A stretch of 64,000 bases of DNA from Monarcha castaneiventris obscurior (GCA_026261815.1 JAMPIT010000566.1:23275001-23339000), one strand, 5' to 3'; shown: positions 1 through 14,206, numbered from the stretch's first letter. The notes: generated by a model from the sequence alone, not told the origin. Numbers and translations are program-made.

Positions 1-3000
1 AAGCTGCAACCCTAGAAAGCCTCTCTTCCAGAATGGTTCCTTTTGGCTTGTGTGTTTGAGGAATGGGGAGGAAGGACCTAGCAGGAGGCACAGCCTTTGC
101 TTCTTCACAGTGCAGCCACTTCTCTTTTCCAGGAGCACTGGTGTGGAGTAGGCGGGTTGCTGATGTGATAAATCAGGCAAAGGTCAGCTGAGTGAATTTT
201 ACACACGAATCTCACTGGTCTGCTTACAAAATTCAGAATCTGTGTTTGCTGCATGTGTCAGCCAAGTGGCTCTTAAACAATGTTTTCCTCCTGTCTGTTC
301 TGTTCCTGTTCAGCACTGGAGAGGATGAAGGAATGGCACCTTGTGGGAATGCTGATATGGGAAACTTCAAGTGGTCCCGGCATTTTGCAACATTGAGTGC
401 TGAACTGCTGTTTTTTTTCTGATTCAGAGATCTTCAAACTGAAAATTAAATAAACAGGGGAAAAAAAGGAGCCCTGCCCCAAAGTGTGCAATCTATCATT
501 GTTGCTATGATGAAAGCTGAAACTCTGGCAAACTAATTATAGCAAGGGTTTGCTATGATGCCTCTATTTTGTTTGCTGGTCAAGGTTGTGAGGCCACAGA
601 GTTATTATCATCTGTCTGTCAGCTTGGATACATTACTTTTTAAAAGCTAGATCTAATCAATGCAAATATTTTAGGGGATGCTTTAGGCATCAGTGGGCAG
701 AACAGTAATGGTTCAGGCATAAGCAACTGGAAACAAAAGGCAGTCACAGCTTCAACCACTTCCTCCAATGTCTGCAGAGCAAAAACCTGGCTCTGCTGGA
801 TGACCCATAGGACCCTTAACTGACCTGTCTTCAGAATTTTATGTGTTAACACTGTGAATTACTTATCTGCAGAAAGGAAAGACTGTCACTCTTGGAAGAA
901 ATAAAAACAACAAGGAGGAGGGAGAATACACAGAGCTCTCACTGTAGGTAGGAAGGAGATAGAAAAAGTGCCCAGGGACCTTCTAGTGCTAACAAGAGAT
1001 AAGTATGATGAATTTGGTCTGGTCTGTAATGCCTTAGAAATTTACATTACTATGCTCACAGAAGCTGAGGATACTTTTTCATGGCTTTTAGCCAATAGAG
1101 AAGTAATATTGCTGTAGCTGTGGTGGCTGGCCTGTACTGTAGGAATGTTTTAGGTTGTTTTATTAGAGTCTGACAATGGGCTGGTGAAAAAAGTGTCAGC
1201 ATACTTCACTAGTGATATTGATAACAAAAGAGCTTGTGCCACAGGCAAAATTTTTCCTTGGCTGAAATAAGTACCATGCTCTTCTACAATATATTCTATC
1301 TAAGCAGGTCTCATGGTCATTGTGTTAACACCCTTTTAAAATTGCTTCATTTAATTTCTGCCTGTGGTATTTCTTAATTTCTCCTAGCTCCCAATACTTG
1401 CAAGGAAATATACATGTGTGTACACGTATGTGCTCATCCCTCTCTACTAAAAAACATAAAAATAAAATCAAGAGAGACCCTCAGCTGCATTCCTCAGTAT
1501 ATTAACCAAGAGCACCCCACATGTCCTTCAAAGGCCAGAGAGATAAACCATGTCCTGATTTTCTGGGTTGCACTTTTTCTACAGTTAGATACAGTTCACA
1601 GGAAAGTAACAAATTCCATAGAATAATCTGTCCTCATAATATAAACCCCCCCAAAAAATATGGTAGGAACTGGAATGTTGCTTGTCAAGTTCAGGCTTAA
1701 TCTCTCATTTGTTCCCATTTGGTTCCTTAGTAGATTCTGTGCTTGCCTCAGGCAATAGCAACATGTTTCTTCGTGATGAAATGTGATCAGTTATTTGGAT
1801 GTTAACTGTAAGAATGTAAGTGGCATTTCTGTTGGTTTGGCAAGAGTATTAAGAGGGTTTTTTTTCCTCTAACTGCTGCCTTGATTGTTCCAGTCTCTGG
1901 ACCAATGCACTCTTTTGGAAGCACATCAAACTAGCCTCGGTGTGTTTTAGTGTTAAATGTTACCATTTTTGCTAACTGGCTCACCTTTTGCATGTGTGAT
2001 GCCTCCCATTGGTTCTGGCAAAGCCAACACCTGTTGGCTTCTTGATTGGACAGCATTCAGCTGACCTCTTGGCATGTACATATCTACCTGGATCTTGATC
2101 AAAACCCGCTTGGAGATCTTACAGATCCCAAATGTTATGGCTGGAAGGAGAATGGGTGCACCTGGGAAGTGACTTTCAGAGAGGTACTGGGTTCTGTCTC
2201 TCATCATCAACTTTCTCAAGTTTATCAGATTTCATTTTCCAGTTGATGCAGGAGATTGAATTGGGCTTGAAAATGACCAGTAAGATATTCCCCTGGAGGA
2301 GGAAATCTCCCAGCTGCCACAGAGCCAGTTTCTGCATGCTGTTCTGTTTCCACTCCTCTTGCCTGGCAGCAGCTAGTAGGAAAGGCTTAGAAAAGGGGAT
2401 TTCACTGATCTTTAGATGACACTGGGATTATCACAATCTGGCACAAAGGCCTGGGAGGCAAGACCTGTTCAGAGATGCTGTGTTTTCTTGTGTTTATTGT
2501 TAGAAGGGAGACCCTGACCCGCAGCACCTCTGGCAGCATTTTCTACAGGCAGCATGAATTGCCTGGACACCCAGGATGCAGACACAGCTAACATTCTTGC
2601 TTATGTTTCTGCCCAACAGTGCGGTAGAAACTTGTGAGAGTTACTCCACTTGGGATATTGATTGTGGATGGGCATTAGGCCTCGTGCATGTTCAGGGTAG
2701 TCCAGGCTTACTGCTCAAGGACATTTACTTGTTCTAAGCATGGTAACTCCAAGCGTCCAAAATCCATCGGTTTTCACATGTGAGTAGAAACTGACATACC
2801 TGTGAGAATGGTTTCTTTGTACATACAGAGCAAGGTTGCTCTGCACATGAATCACAGGTAATGGTCACTTCACGTGTGAAGTTGTTCTAGTTTAATGCCC
2901 AAAGCAGGAGGGTGAGAGGTGATGAAAAGGAGTAGAGTTGGTAGTCCTATCTAAACACAAAACCATATGCATGGGGCAGCTTTCTCCATCTTTCTGTCCA

Positions 3001-3319
3001 GTCTCTCAAATCTAAACAGCCTTTGCTCTCTTCTGAATGAACCCAGTCCAGTGTCTGAGCTCTCAGTCCTACAAGACTCAAGTAAATTGAATTTTTTGGC
3101 CTTGCAGAAACTGAGGATTTGAAAACCGCTTTCTAGAACTTCACACATTTGCCACAGTCAGATTAATATGGTCACTCTCTGCAAGCATACCACAAGTAGT
3201 TGGACTTTAAAGGAGCTATGCATTTCACTTCCAGGGGATAAAAATTCCTTATCTGGAGCTTAGAAAGCACATACTTCTGTGATGAAAAGATAAAACTGTC
3301 TTTTCCTGCACTTATAAAG
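1..3319. other. Intergenic DNA, no gene seen
   Basis: AT-rich unique-looking sequence. The reading frames here are all under 100 codons, lie on both strands, and match no family I recognise. I see no CpG island, RNA gene or recognisable transposon. This would be distal upstream sequence of the RASA3 promoter at about 36.2 kb. Confidence 0.6.
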
Positions 3320-4233
3320 ATCTATTCAATGTTGTTATCAACGATCTGCATGAGGGGACAGAGTCCACCCTCAGCAGGAGACACCAAGTTGGGTGGGAGT
3401 GTTGATCTGCTGGAGGATAGGAAGTTCCTGCAGAGGGATCTGAACAGGCTGGATTGATGAGCCAAGGCCAATTATTTGAGGCTCAACAAGCTGGGTCCTG
3501 CACTTGGGTTCCAACAACCCCCTGCAGCACTACAGGCTGGGGGCAGAGTGTCTGGAAAGCTGCCTGGTGGAAAAGGACCTGGGGGTGCTGGTGACAGCAG
3601 CTGAACAGGAGCCAGAGTGTGCCCAGGTGCCCAAGAAGGCCAAGGGCATCCTGGCCTGGATCAGCAAGAGTGGGTCCAGCAGGACCAGGGCAGGGATTGT
3701 CCTCCTGTACTCAGCACTGGTGAGGCCTCACCTCAAATCCTGTGCTCAGTTCTGGGCCCCTCACTATGAGAAGGTTTCCACTGGTGCTGGAGAGTGTCCA
3801 GAGAGGGGCAAGGGAGTTTGTGAAGGGTCAGGAGCACAAATGTTATGAGCAGCAGCTGAGGGTTAGCCCGGAGACAAGGAGGCTGAGGGAGAACCTTACT
3901 CTCTTTACAACTACCTGAAAGGAGGTTGTATCCAGGTGGAGGTTGATTTCTTCTTCTAAGTAACAAGCAATAGGACAAAACAAAATGGCCTCCAGTTGTG
4001 GGGAGATTTAGACTGAATATTAAAAAACATTTTTCCATAGAAAGCATTGACAAGCATTGGAACAGGCTGCCCAGGAAAGTGCTGGAGCCACCACCCCTGG
4101 AGGTATTCAAAAGATGTGTAGATGTGGTACTTGGGGATATGCTTTAGTGGTGGACTTGGCAGTGTGGTTGTGACTTGTGATTGGACTCAATGATTTTTGA
4201 GGTCCTTTCCACCCTAAATTATTCTGTGTGTCT
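3320..4233 (+). mobile_element. CR1 LINE, 5'-truncated copy with ORF2 3' end and 3'UTR
   Basis: About 0.9 kb matches the 3' part of an avian CR1 retroposon in sense orientation. It starts in the reverse-transcriptase-coding region (phrases resembling 'ndlhegtestlsr' and later 'YRLGAECLESCLVEKDLGV'), runs through the C-terminal ORF2 part, and ends in the CR1 3'UTR. That 3'UTR shows the 'ggaacaggctgcccagg' block near 4058-4076, the 'ggtcctttccaccc' block near 4201-4214, and a decayed ATTCTGTG octamer at about 4221-4229. Stops and frameshifts (for example the tga just after the 3455 region, and loss of frame after 3845) break the ORF, so it is dead. CR1 copies are typically truncated at the 5' end by incomplete reverse transcription, as seen here. 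Divergence from the consensus I recall suggests an old copy. Confidence 0.9.
3504..3848 (+). pseudogene. CR1 ORF2 C-terminal remnant (degenerate)
   Basis: A 114-codon open stretch inside the CR1 copy encodes a recognisable but eroded C-terminal end of CR1 ORF2, the endonuclease/reverse-transcriptase polyprotein. The residues 'YRLGAECLE', 'EKDLGVLV', 'KKAKGILAWI' and 'LYSALVRPHLKSC' correspond to the conserved region that follows the reverse transcriptase core in CR1 elements. The start methionine is incidental. The palm-domain catalytic motif lies upstream and is absent from this truncated copy, so no activity is possible. Overlapping antisense frames here are shadows. Confidence 0.75.
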
Positions 4234-4239
4234 AGTTGA

Positions 4240-7200
4240 GAGATTTGCTCAGCACGTGTTCCAAGACGCATGTGGAAAGATCTGCAAAGATCCCAGTTAA
4301 TTTTGTGAACAATATGACAGTACTTAGTAATTTGCCAGTCTTTCTAAAGCCACTAAATACCTTCACCAGCTTGTGAACTGGTTATTGTTATCTTCTGTAA
4401 AAATAAGTTAATTTCTTCACTTGCATTGCATTTCAGGTTAAACAGAGTGTTTATTGGGGGGCAGCTTTGAAAGTACTAAGAAATTCAAGTAAACTAAAAC
4501 AGTCCAGGCATTTTACTGAACTTATCAAAAGAGCTTTTAGTTTTATATACAAGCATATATATATATATATACACACACCCACGCGCATACACACACACAC
4601 ACACACACACGTATACATGTATATTTATACTGGAGCATCCATGGTTTAAGAGGAAAATTTTAATCTTAAAAGTTTAGCCCAAAATATACTTGGGAGCAGT
4701 GATTTGGATGAAGCATTCTCCAGACCACTAAGGCTGAAGAATAAAGTCTGCAGCTGAAAAGCTGGTGCATGATATGCTCAGAGGTGTGGGCTCCCCATAA
4801 GCATTTGTTTAGATAAATTAGTGTGCAATACTTGCCCCCTCTAATTGTTAATCACTCCTGTGCCAGTATGTTTTGCTTGAGTTTATCTTGTGCAGCTGCT
4901 GCAAGCCTATGCCAGATGGCAACCTAGCTCTTCAAGCATGAGAAATAGAACTGAAAGGACTAGGAAGGTCTCAGGTCCCCATGTAAGGCTCTGATTCTAT
5001 AGAGAGTCGGAGTTCTATATATGAAGTGCTTGTAAAGTCAAGACCTTTGCATGTTTCAGCCTAATACAATTAGCCTCCCCTTTGATTTTAGTGGCTTGAG
5101 CTGTTTGCCATTACAAGTGTGGTCAGATGAGCACCACTTTTAAATTGGAGGCAAATATCTTTATTCAAATTTGATTATCTAATTAAGATATAGAACCACA
5201 CTTAGACAACAAAAGAAGGCTTGAGTTTTTTATTTGCTTTCTGTCTGAAAATGCCAAGTGCCTTTGTAAACAGGATATTTTATTTTGGCACATAATTTGA
5301 ACTCCCAAGTTGGTGACATTTTTTCCCCCCACTTCCTGGTTGGTTTGGTATGTAAACCATGTATTTTGTATTGAGAGTATTCATTGCACAGAACACGGAC
5401 CAAGTATGTCGAGCTCTGATGTCTATCTTTGATATTGGAGGTAACATAGCATTCAAAATACTCTTCTTTTTATAAGAACTATGAATTACAAACCAGATTT
5501 TTAAAAACTATTTATAAACTCAATAGTAGAAAGTATTTATCAGTCTGAGGAATCATAAAAATAAAATTGTGTTTACAGTGTAGTGATTAGTTACATCAGG
5601 ATAATATATTATATGATGGAAAAAACGTGCTAGTATATCTATGCCAACCTTGGTCTTTTTCTCAGAAAGGTCAGAGGATGAAAGTATGCCCTGTCAGGCA
5701 GCCAGAACCATTTTACAGCTGTTATTAGCTGCACTCAGCCTAGAGGAAATGGGCTCTTGCCTTCAGCTCACAAAATAAGAGCCTGAAACTCGTTGTGTAA
5801 AACATTCAGATTGGATCTCTAACATACTTGAAATCAATCTTGATTCAAGTCCAGACTAGCTCTATGCACTTGCACCCATTTGCTGGAATTTTGTTTCTCT
5901 GATTTTTCCAGCAAAGGTGAATATTTTTTCCCCTCATATCTGAGGATTTGCAAACTTTTGCAAGTTTTTGTGACTAGCATTATGATGTGATCTGTGTTTT
6001 ATACCTTCTTTAGCTGATGTCATCCAAGGTTTGCAAATTTCACTTTGATTTTTCACAGTAAGACTCACTTCAGCTGATGTCCTAACACAGTCCAATGGAC
6101 AGAGAGCTGCCTCCACGTGTGTCTTCACTGACAGTGAGTTTGAACCAGTCAGGTGGTCTGTATCCTCACTGTGTGTCTGCCAGCTCATCTGTCTGCCAAT
6201 CTGTGTGTCTTTTCGTGTTGTTTAATCTATCAGTCACGTTGTGTCTAGCCTAGGATGTAGGTGTGATACTGAAATGCTGTAGCTGGTGACTGCTAGTATG
6301 TTCTAGAAGTGTGATACAGGATGTAGCGGTACTGCAAAACACAGTTATTCATATTTGCAGCAGCAAAGATGAAGTAATTTGCACTTTAACTTCACATGAG
6401 AAGCTGGCTTTCATATGTGAGAACATATGTAGCAAAGGAGAGACCGAACTGCTGCAAAAGACAGAAAACAGAAAAGCTGCAGGGACTATGACTAGTGGGT
6501 AACCAGCATTTCCTGAGGCTTTATATCCTCTTTGCTTGTCTTTCACACTTATTTATGTGAGTGTGGCCAGGCTACAACTGCCCTCCATTTGCTATGTACC
6601 AGCTGGCCCAAAATCCAAGGTGTGCTGTCCTCTGGGAGATGCAAGCTATGCCTGGTTAAGGCTGTGCTTTCTTGCACATATATATAACTGTAACCTGTTA
6701 ATATGTATTCTAATTTGTGCTAAGCTTCAAGCTAAGGAGCCTAGATGTGAAATGAAACTTGTGCCATGTAGGCTGTTAAAAGAGCTTGGCCAGGTTTGCT
6801 CTGCATTCTTCTGTTGCATGGAAGCCTGGCAGAGATGGTGAGACCAAATTAAACCAATTATCAATATTATGCTGTTCAGCAAATGCTTCTGTTTCCGATG
6901 GTGTTAATGAAGTGGCAGGGGCAATTTGAAGGCCACAGTTCCCGCAATAAAGTGCTGGCAGTGCACAAATGAAGCAGCAAGCGGCCCCAGGAGGGACAGC
7001 TGGAGGATGGGGGCGGGAAGGCAGAGGCAAGAAGTGATTGTCTGTCTCCTGAGAATGGGACCAATTTTCAGTGCAGCTATGCCAGCTGAGCTCCAGGGAG
7101 GCACCGGGGAATCCAGCTCAATGGGATTTAATTTGTGTGTATGCGTATAGATTATATATGACAGGCACGATTCCACATGCCTCCCAAATCATGGCACTGT

Positions 7201-9076
7201 ACTTAAGCCCTTATACATAGATAATGCCGGTGTGGGGTAATCAAAGCAACCTTTGTCATGCTGAAAGCTGAAACCCCTGAGGGCATAGTTTAATCAGTGT
7301 ATTATTGGAACTAAAATTCCAGCCTTACTGTAGTGATTGTATTACTAGATGCCATATTTAATTCATGAAGAGAACTGTGAGTTTTAAAATTGAAATGAGA
7401 CTCAAAATTTGCTGGTTGATGCAGAATGTAAAATTAATTTTCTGTTGGTCATGAGCAACAAAGAAATAGGTAAGAAAGAGCAAAAAATTCTTTCTCATCT
7501 GTGGCTGAATTCCTTTTGTCAGGTTATTAACAGTCTCAAAAAACGTTGAAAGAAAACACTGCAGAAAGGTAGCTGGGATTCACTTCACAAGTTGCATCTC
7601 TGTTCATACCAAAGAAGGATTTTCTTCTATTCCTTTAACAGTGCATGAAAATGTCGAGCTTCTACAGGCTGAAGAAATATTTCAGCACTATTTAAATACA
7701 TAAGAAAATTATTACTTCCATATGGTTTTTGTAGTATTAACTCCTTTTGCTTTTTTTTTTCAGACAAGGGAATTGCTAGGAGATGGTAGTGTGTCACTTC
7801 TACATGCACGTATAGACTGTAACCATTATCCTTGTGCTTGAGCTTGTGTGTTTTCTTAATGCTCTAACAAGCTTTGCTTTAATTAAAAAATAAAGGATCT
7901 GCTCGTTTGAAAGAAAATATGAGAGTGAAACAAATCTGGGTTATATTTGGTTAACAAGGAAACAGAGGATGATGCCGGATGTGGAGGTGACCAGGATGTT
8001 CCATTTCAGCTTTCCTTCCTCATTTAACTTTCCTTTGGCTGCTCCAGATAGAAATGATGTTTGAGGGCTGGAACAACAGCAGGCATGGGTGTTATTCATT
8101 ACCTGTCCCTCTGACACAGTAGCACATCAACCATTGCATCTCCACCTTCCTTCCTGTATGCTCTTTGTTTCCCACCATGGGAATGTTCTTTCTCCTGATG
8201 TGCCCTATCTTCCCCCAGCTATGGTTTAATAGTTACTGTTCCTAAAGTCCCAGTAGAAATGAGCTTGTAAATTGGAGAGCAGTAACAGAACTTCAGGATG
8301 ACAAATTACACAGTGCCTTCCTGTAGCCCAACAAACTCCAGTGCTTCCACACACTGTGGTTCATATGTTTGTTAAGGATCTGGCTTTTCAGCTGTAGAAG
8401 AGCAAAAGAATATCTGCACCTCTTGTTGGCAAGGAGCTGACATCCCCACATGATATTTCAGGCACCAACCTCTCACTGACTTGTGAACCTGGACCTCTAA
8501 CTCTGTGGTTATCTGTGTCCAGCCTTAAGTAAATGTGCTTGAATATGTGGTAGTGGCTGAGGACTGTGGAATAACTGTTACACTTAAGAGAATAGTTTAA
8601 ATTTTTCTTATACCTGAGCTGATTTGCTTGGTGACCTAGTTGGCTTGTCTTGAAATGCAAATAGTGAGAATGGTGTCAGGTGCAAATATGACCCTCTGAT
8701 TAATGTGACAGTAAACTTTATGCCAGAGTTCTTCAGATCTGAGGTGAAGGTATTGTTTCCATCCTTCACAGCAGGCTCTATGGTGGGATGAAACTATTTT
8801 AATACTGAAGGGGCAGATCAAACCAGAGATTTAAACGAGCTATCATGCTGTACTCTGTCCTGGTAACCTCTACTTGTTGCTGCATGACACTGATGCTTTT
8901 TTTGCTCTTCTTTTGTGCTGATGTAATTTTTCAATACATATAAGTTAAATCCTACATCCCTTCTTAAATAAACATTACTATATATTTTTAGAAACACATT
9001 CAAAACATAGACCACTTGAGGTGTCTTCAGTGAAGTTAGAATGGAGTCAAACATGAGTGTTGGAAAGGAACAAAGA
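4240..9076. other. Intergenic DNA; one microsatellite, otherwise no gene seen
   Basis: AT-rich single-copy-looking sequence. It contains the TA/CA microsatellite at 4554-4630. Around 6776-7176 several 60-100 codon frames overlap on both strands, which marks a stop-poor, slightly GC-richer patch rather than a gene. No splice-site pair with coding-like content was recognised. Confidence 0.55.
4554..4630. repeat. Compound (TA)n(CA)n microsatellite
   Basis: An AT dinucleotide run (4555-4570) passes into AC repeats interrupted by 'ccacgcgcat' and then about 11 further AC units (4588-4610), followed by TA-rich sequence. This is likely polymorphic in length. Confidence 0.95.
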
Positions 9077-9331
9077 TCATAGAATTAAGAACAAAGTCAT
9101 AGAATCATAGAATGGTTTGGGTTGAGAGAGACCTTAAAGATTGCCTAGTTCTAACTCCCCTGCCGTGGACAGGGACACCTTTCACTAGACCAGGTTGCTC
9201 TGAGCTCCATCCAACCTGGCTGTAAATACTTCTAGGATGGGGCTTCCAGAATTTCTTTAGACAAGCTGTTCCAGTGCCTCACCACCGTCACAGTAAAGAA
9301 TTTTTTCCTGGTATCTAATCTAAAAGATCCT
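9077..9331 (-). mobile_element. CR1 LINE 3' end fragment, antisense
   Basis: Read on the minus strand this is the 3'UTR of an avian CR1 element. Its terminal octamer repeats appear on the plus strand as CATAGAAT units at 9078, 9098 and 9106. They are followed by the usual 'atggtttgggttgagagaga', 'ggacagggacacctttcac', 'tccatccaacctggc' and 'tgttccagtgcctcaccacc' blocks. About 250 bp survive, typical of a heavily 5'-truncated insertion. There is no coding potential. Confidence 0.95.
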
Positions 9332-10102
9332 CACTGTTACAGTTTCATCACAACTTCTGTGGTACCTTTCTCTCTCTTTTTTTTCCATGTTCCTGCTGCT
9401 GCTGCATCAACAGAAAACTTCCAATGAAGGTTTCTTAACTTCGCAAGAAGAAAGGAAAACTTGGAAAAACAAACTCTGCATGTTCTGTAACTAGAAAGCA
9501 ACTAAAAATAATCACAATTAATATTTAATTTTCACAACTTTTAATGCAATAATACAAGTGCAACATTTTTGAAGGCCTGACTCAATTTTTTTAAACTGCA
9601 ATATGGTTCAACTCACTGTCCTTGCTTAAATTCAGGGCCTGGAAATCCAGGTGAATAGTTTTATCCTGAAATCATAAAAATTCTGTTTAAAAAATTGGGA
9701 ATATTTAAGTAATATTCCTTTTATTGTGGTAAATACAAAGAAGTAATAAAATAAATACACTCATACTTGGTATTTGTCCAGTTTAAAGGGGTGTGTGTAT
9801 GTGAACACCAGATTAGTCATTCCTAACTTGGACAAACCTTTATTGTGTCTGTATTCATAACTTTTCCATGGTAACCAGCATGGATTATTGAGTTGCAACC
9901 ATTTTACTGATTTCATGTGTTTCTATTTACCCTTAGGAGAGCTATTTTGGTGTTGAATACTGCCAGGCAGTGAGTAAATGTTTTTCTACTTTACCAAAGG
10001 AATATGTGTCTTTACTTCTTCCTTCCTTCCTTGCTTAGTCTTAAATTCATTTTCAATGAATTGATTCAACTAATTAACCCACTGGAAAACTATCCTCCTT
10101 TC

Positions 10103-10125
10103 AAAAAAAAAAAAAAAAAAAAAAA
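10103..10125. repeat. Poly-A tract (23 A)
   Basis: An uninterrupted run of 23 adenines. No AATAAA signal, flanking duplication or retrogene-like sequence was recognised just upstream, so it is listed as a simple repeat rather than a processed pseudogene tail. Confidence 0.95.
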
Positions 10126-13100
10126 GGCACAAGGATTGGAGTTAAAGGGCAAGAGTGACCTCTTGTTTCCCATGGCAGTGAGCTGGTAATTAATCTCAGT
10201 CCAGATGTCTTTAAAACTTCAAAATGAGTTAATGAGGGTTTTTTGGACATGATTTCTTAATGTAAGGCTATAATATCCACAGCAACTGCAGTGAAAATAA
10301 GGCTGCTAGCCTGGATTTACAGTAGTGAAAATGAAAGCAGAACTTGACCCTGAGATTAACATTTCCTGTAACTCTTAACATTCTTTTTTATAAGTGGTAC
10401 TTTAGTTCTCTTTTGTTCCAAGTATTTAGTCTGTAATCATACCAGTGCTTCAGTAGCAAAGTGTTTTAACTTTGGAGCCAGGGATTTGAAGAGAGTAAGA
10501 TTTCTACTTAATTATAAGGGAAGTGGCATTTGGTCAAGTGTTTTAGGTTATTATTACCCCAAACTGAATCTTTTAAAGAAGAAAAGGAAATAAGAAATTT
10601 TTGGGTTCAGTGATGTAACTTGTTAAGGATAGCTGGCCCCTTACACTGTGCCCTGATGATCCAGCCCAGAACCACGTGAAGCAGGGGACTTCCAGGGTGT
10701 TTTAGTTCAGCCATAAGGGCATAGGACATTTTCCTTAAAAAATAGAATTGCTACTAAAGCCAAGTTGCCTTTATCCTTCTGATAGCAAAGGAAGTTTTGG
10801 TTCATTAAATTACTTTCTGGCTCTTGTTTAAAGGGTTCATAATCTTTCTTTTAGAAATGAGCAACTGTTGAAGGAAACAGAAGATATGTGCTTGCCCAAT
10901 GTGATTGCTGTAACAGAGGTGTGCAACAGGAGCTGAGTTTGTCTGTCCTGCTCCTTTCCCATCATGTCTGGTGGCTTGAGATGACCTCCATGCAGCCATG
11001 GAGCTCTGTGGTTGACCACTGCATGGTGGTGACCCCTTCCACACGGGGCCTGCGCATCGTGCACTCTTAGGACGTGAGTTGCTGCTGCACGTTGGACCAG
11101 TCCCACTATTGCTTTGGGCAAACAGGAGTCCTTCTACCTTCTTGACCCAGGCACCTAGGTGTGGTGAAGATTTTCTCTCTGATTTGGTGAGTTTAGGGAT
11201 CCTGCCCTGGGAAACTGCTAATTTTCTGAAGTCAGGAGTTTGCAGTTTTGTGGCAGTCACTGAAGTACTGTAAGGTGGTGGTTATGGTATATGGTATTTC
11301 TGCTCTTAGTTCAGTACTAAAAAGTCATGGTCTTGTGTGTTAGTTTCTGTCTTTTAGAAAATAAGCTTTCATCATTGGCATTTCAAACATTATCTACTGA
11401 TCCATATTGCAAATGAGAAAGGAGAAAATACCTCACAAAGCATATCCAAGTGCAGCCTCCAACATGACTGCAGATAAAATTCTATGTTAAACAAAGGAAG
11501 AGCTGATACTGGTTTAAGTCTTGTTTTCAACTGATAGCCCTTCTGAGAGAATTGCTGCTACCCTGCTTGATTATGCTAAGATAATTTGTGATTTTAATAC
11601 ACATTTTCTTTTGAAGAAGTATAATTAAAAATAAGTAATACAGAATATGTGCTTCAGAACAGAAATGTCTGCGCCCTGAACCATAGATCAATGGTGGTGT
11701 AACAGAGTGGTAGATTATAACATGCAAAGAGTTGATCAGTCATGTGGGGCTTTTTCCTTGTTTCAAGCTGCTAAATCCTATTAAAAGGGAAGCTAGAAAC
11801 AAATTTTATGTATTTTCAGTATTTTCACTCTGTGTATGCAGTTACTGTGACAGACCCAAAAATTGCATGAAATCACGAGTAAAGAAGAAAGTGTTGCTGC
11901 AGTGGGAGGGCATTGGTCTACTAAGAATTCTCCCTCATTCATGGCAAGGGGCTTCGGAGCCTCTGAAGATTTTCCAAAAAACCTCACTCTGAAGTATTTG
12001 CTGTCAACTAACTGGGTCTTTGCTGGAGAGACCTTGGATACTTAGATGAAAATTGTCATGGGGAAAAAAAGTCCAAATTGTAATCAGATCAATTAGTTAT
12101 GCTACAGTTGCTGGCTTACAGTCATTTTCCCAGTTAGGCTTCTTCTTTACTAGCTGTTATAATCTCAGAGGAATTTTGTTGGGAATTATAAGGGAAATGG
12201 CTTTTATGTCATTTTGCTTCGTGGTTTTTTCACTACACTGAAGACATTGTGTCTTTAATATCTACACTGCTACAGAATACTTAACCCCCTGGTATTGTAA
12301 ACTATATGAATCCTTCCACCTGATTGTCTGAGGCACTCCAGCTAATTCTAGAGCTCTGTTACAAATTTTGCCGAGTTTAGCTGCATAGTTGAAAAGGTTA
12401 CTACCCTCACAACTCCATTATTTTGATGCAGGAACTTATTGTCTCCATAGGAAGAGCAGTATTTTAATTTAAATTACAGAATTCAAAATACGCTGATGCA
12501 GAGGGTTGCAATCACAGAACGGGTTTGTGACCCCTGTTTTGCTGGTTCACTATGCCAGGAAAGGACTGACTTTCAGAATGAGGGCAAAGCAGGAGGGCTG
12601 AGGAAAGTAAAATTTCCAAATGCCATCATTATCCAAGAGGGAGTAAGAATTCTTTGCTACTTCCTAATCTGCCTTCACAGGAGACTACTGGAATAATGCT
12701 ATTTCTGGAACCCCGTGTTGTTCTAGTTGTTCTTTCGCTTTCCACGATGAACATGAGCTCTTTCCTTCATCTTACTTTTCACACATTCTTGTTTCAGCTG
12801 TTTTTCTCTTTTTTTCCCCATCTCATTTAGATGTCTGTTTTTTAAATTGTTCTTCCTGACAGAAAAGAGAAATCAATATAAATATATGTAAAATAAAGAA
12901 CCTGTCAGTGCCTTCATTTATTAACCTTATATGGCTTATTTTCAGGATTATTCTTTTGACTCCAAAGCTTGATCAGCAAAGAAAGCTGACAAGTGCTTGC
13001 TGGTGATACAGCTGTTGTCCTCTTCCAGAGGAAAGAAAGGGAATTCTCCTTTTCTGTTGTTCATGAGAGCTGAGCCTGAGCCACCAGAGTCAGAACAATT

Positions 13101-14206
13101 TCCATCAGTCAGGCCAGTGGAAAGGCTGGTTCAGATAAATTCTTTCTTCAGTTGTGATTGGTAAAGAATGTCCTATGTAAAAAAGATTCTCATTTTTTCC
13201 TGCTGTTAGAGCATACATGTGACTAGTAGAAAGTTTTCAGTTGCAACAGACAGAGAGTAGAAAAATACTTGGCAAGAAGTGGTATGACTTGTACTTTATT
13301 AAAGTTTGACTGTGGACTCGTGTCAGGTGAACTACAAAATCACAGAGGGATCATAGAGTAGCACAAGTTATGGCAGATCTTGCCAAATACTTCCACTGAT
13401 CCTATTTTCATGTGTAACGTCACTGAATTTCCCCTGGTGATAAAGAGGTTTGCAGCAGATATCTGCATCAAGTTTGCTGATTTGTCAAAAGGCAAATGTC
13501 CTTCAAAAGGGCTCAACCATTTCTGAAATGGTGAGTGGAAAAAGGTGTTTTCTAATGACTACTTCTTACAGATGTTCTAGTACCTGTTAATTACAGAGCA
13601 CAGACTTAACAGCTGATGTGGTGAAGGCTGCAGTATATATTTACTTTTCCATATTTTGGTGCTTTCTGACTATGAAGCATCTGGCTTTACAACCTTACTA
13701 CTTTTTATATGATTATTTGGTTTGTAATGTTGCCTCCACAGCAATTAAAGCTGCCTCATATTTTTCATTGTAGAAGCCTCTCTTTTAATTGCAAGTTTCT
13801 TGGTCAAGTCTTAACTGTTTGGGTTGAAGCTTTCTATTCTTGCATTCTGCCTCTGATTAAACAGTTTTGGGAAGCTTTAGGAAAACCAATATAGCTGTAT
13901 TCCAGAACTGTCTCCAGACAGAAGTTGGGGAGAGGTTGGGGTAGGTTTTGTTTTCGGTGCCACAATTTTTATTTCTTTTTCTTTTGAGTGCTTTGTCTTT
14001 CCTGAACAAGCCCTCTGGAATTAGAACTGGGACCAAAGATTTGACAAAAGGATAGTCCTGCTGTAGAAGAAATACCATTTACTGCCCTCCAAAGGCTCGA
14101 GCAGATTTTTTTGAGCTACAACTTTGAAAGTCCTTTTATACGTGTTCAGAAAGTACTGACTTCAAAAATATTTATTTCAGTGGCCTCAGGCTAGGGGTAA
14201 TGGGTG

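Noticed and set aside
10000..10125. Processed pseudogene suggested by a 23-A tract
   Set aside because: No coding remnant, no AATAAA upstream of the tract and no target-site duplication could be seen.
10805..11260. 151-codon minus-strand frame
   Set aside because: No family resemblance, overlaps other open frames on both strands, no promoter or splice context.
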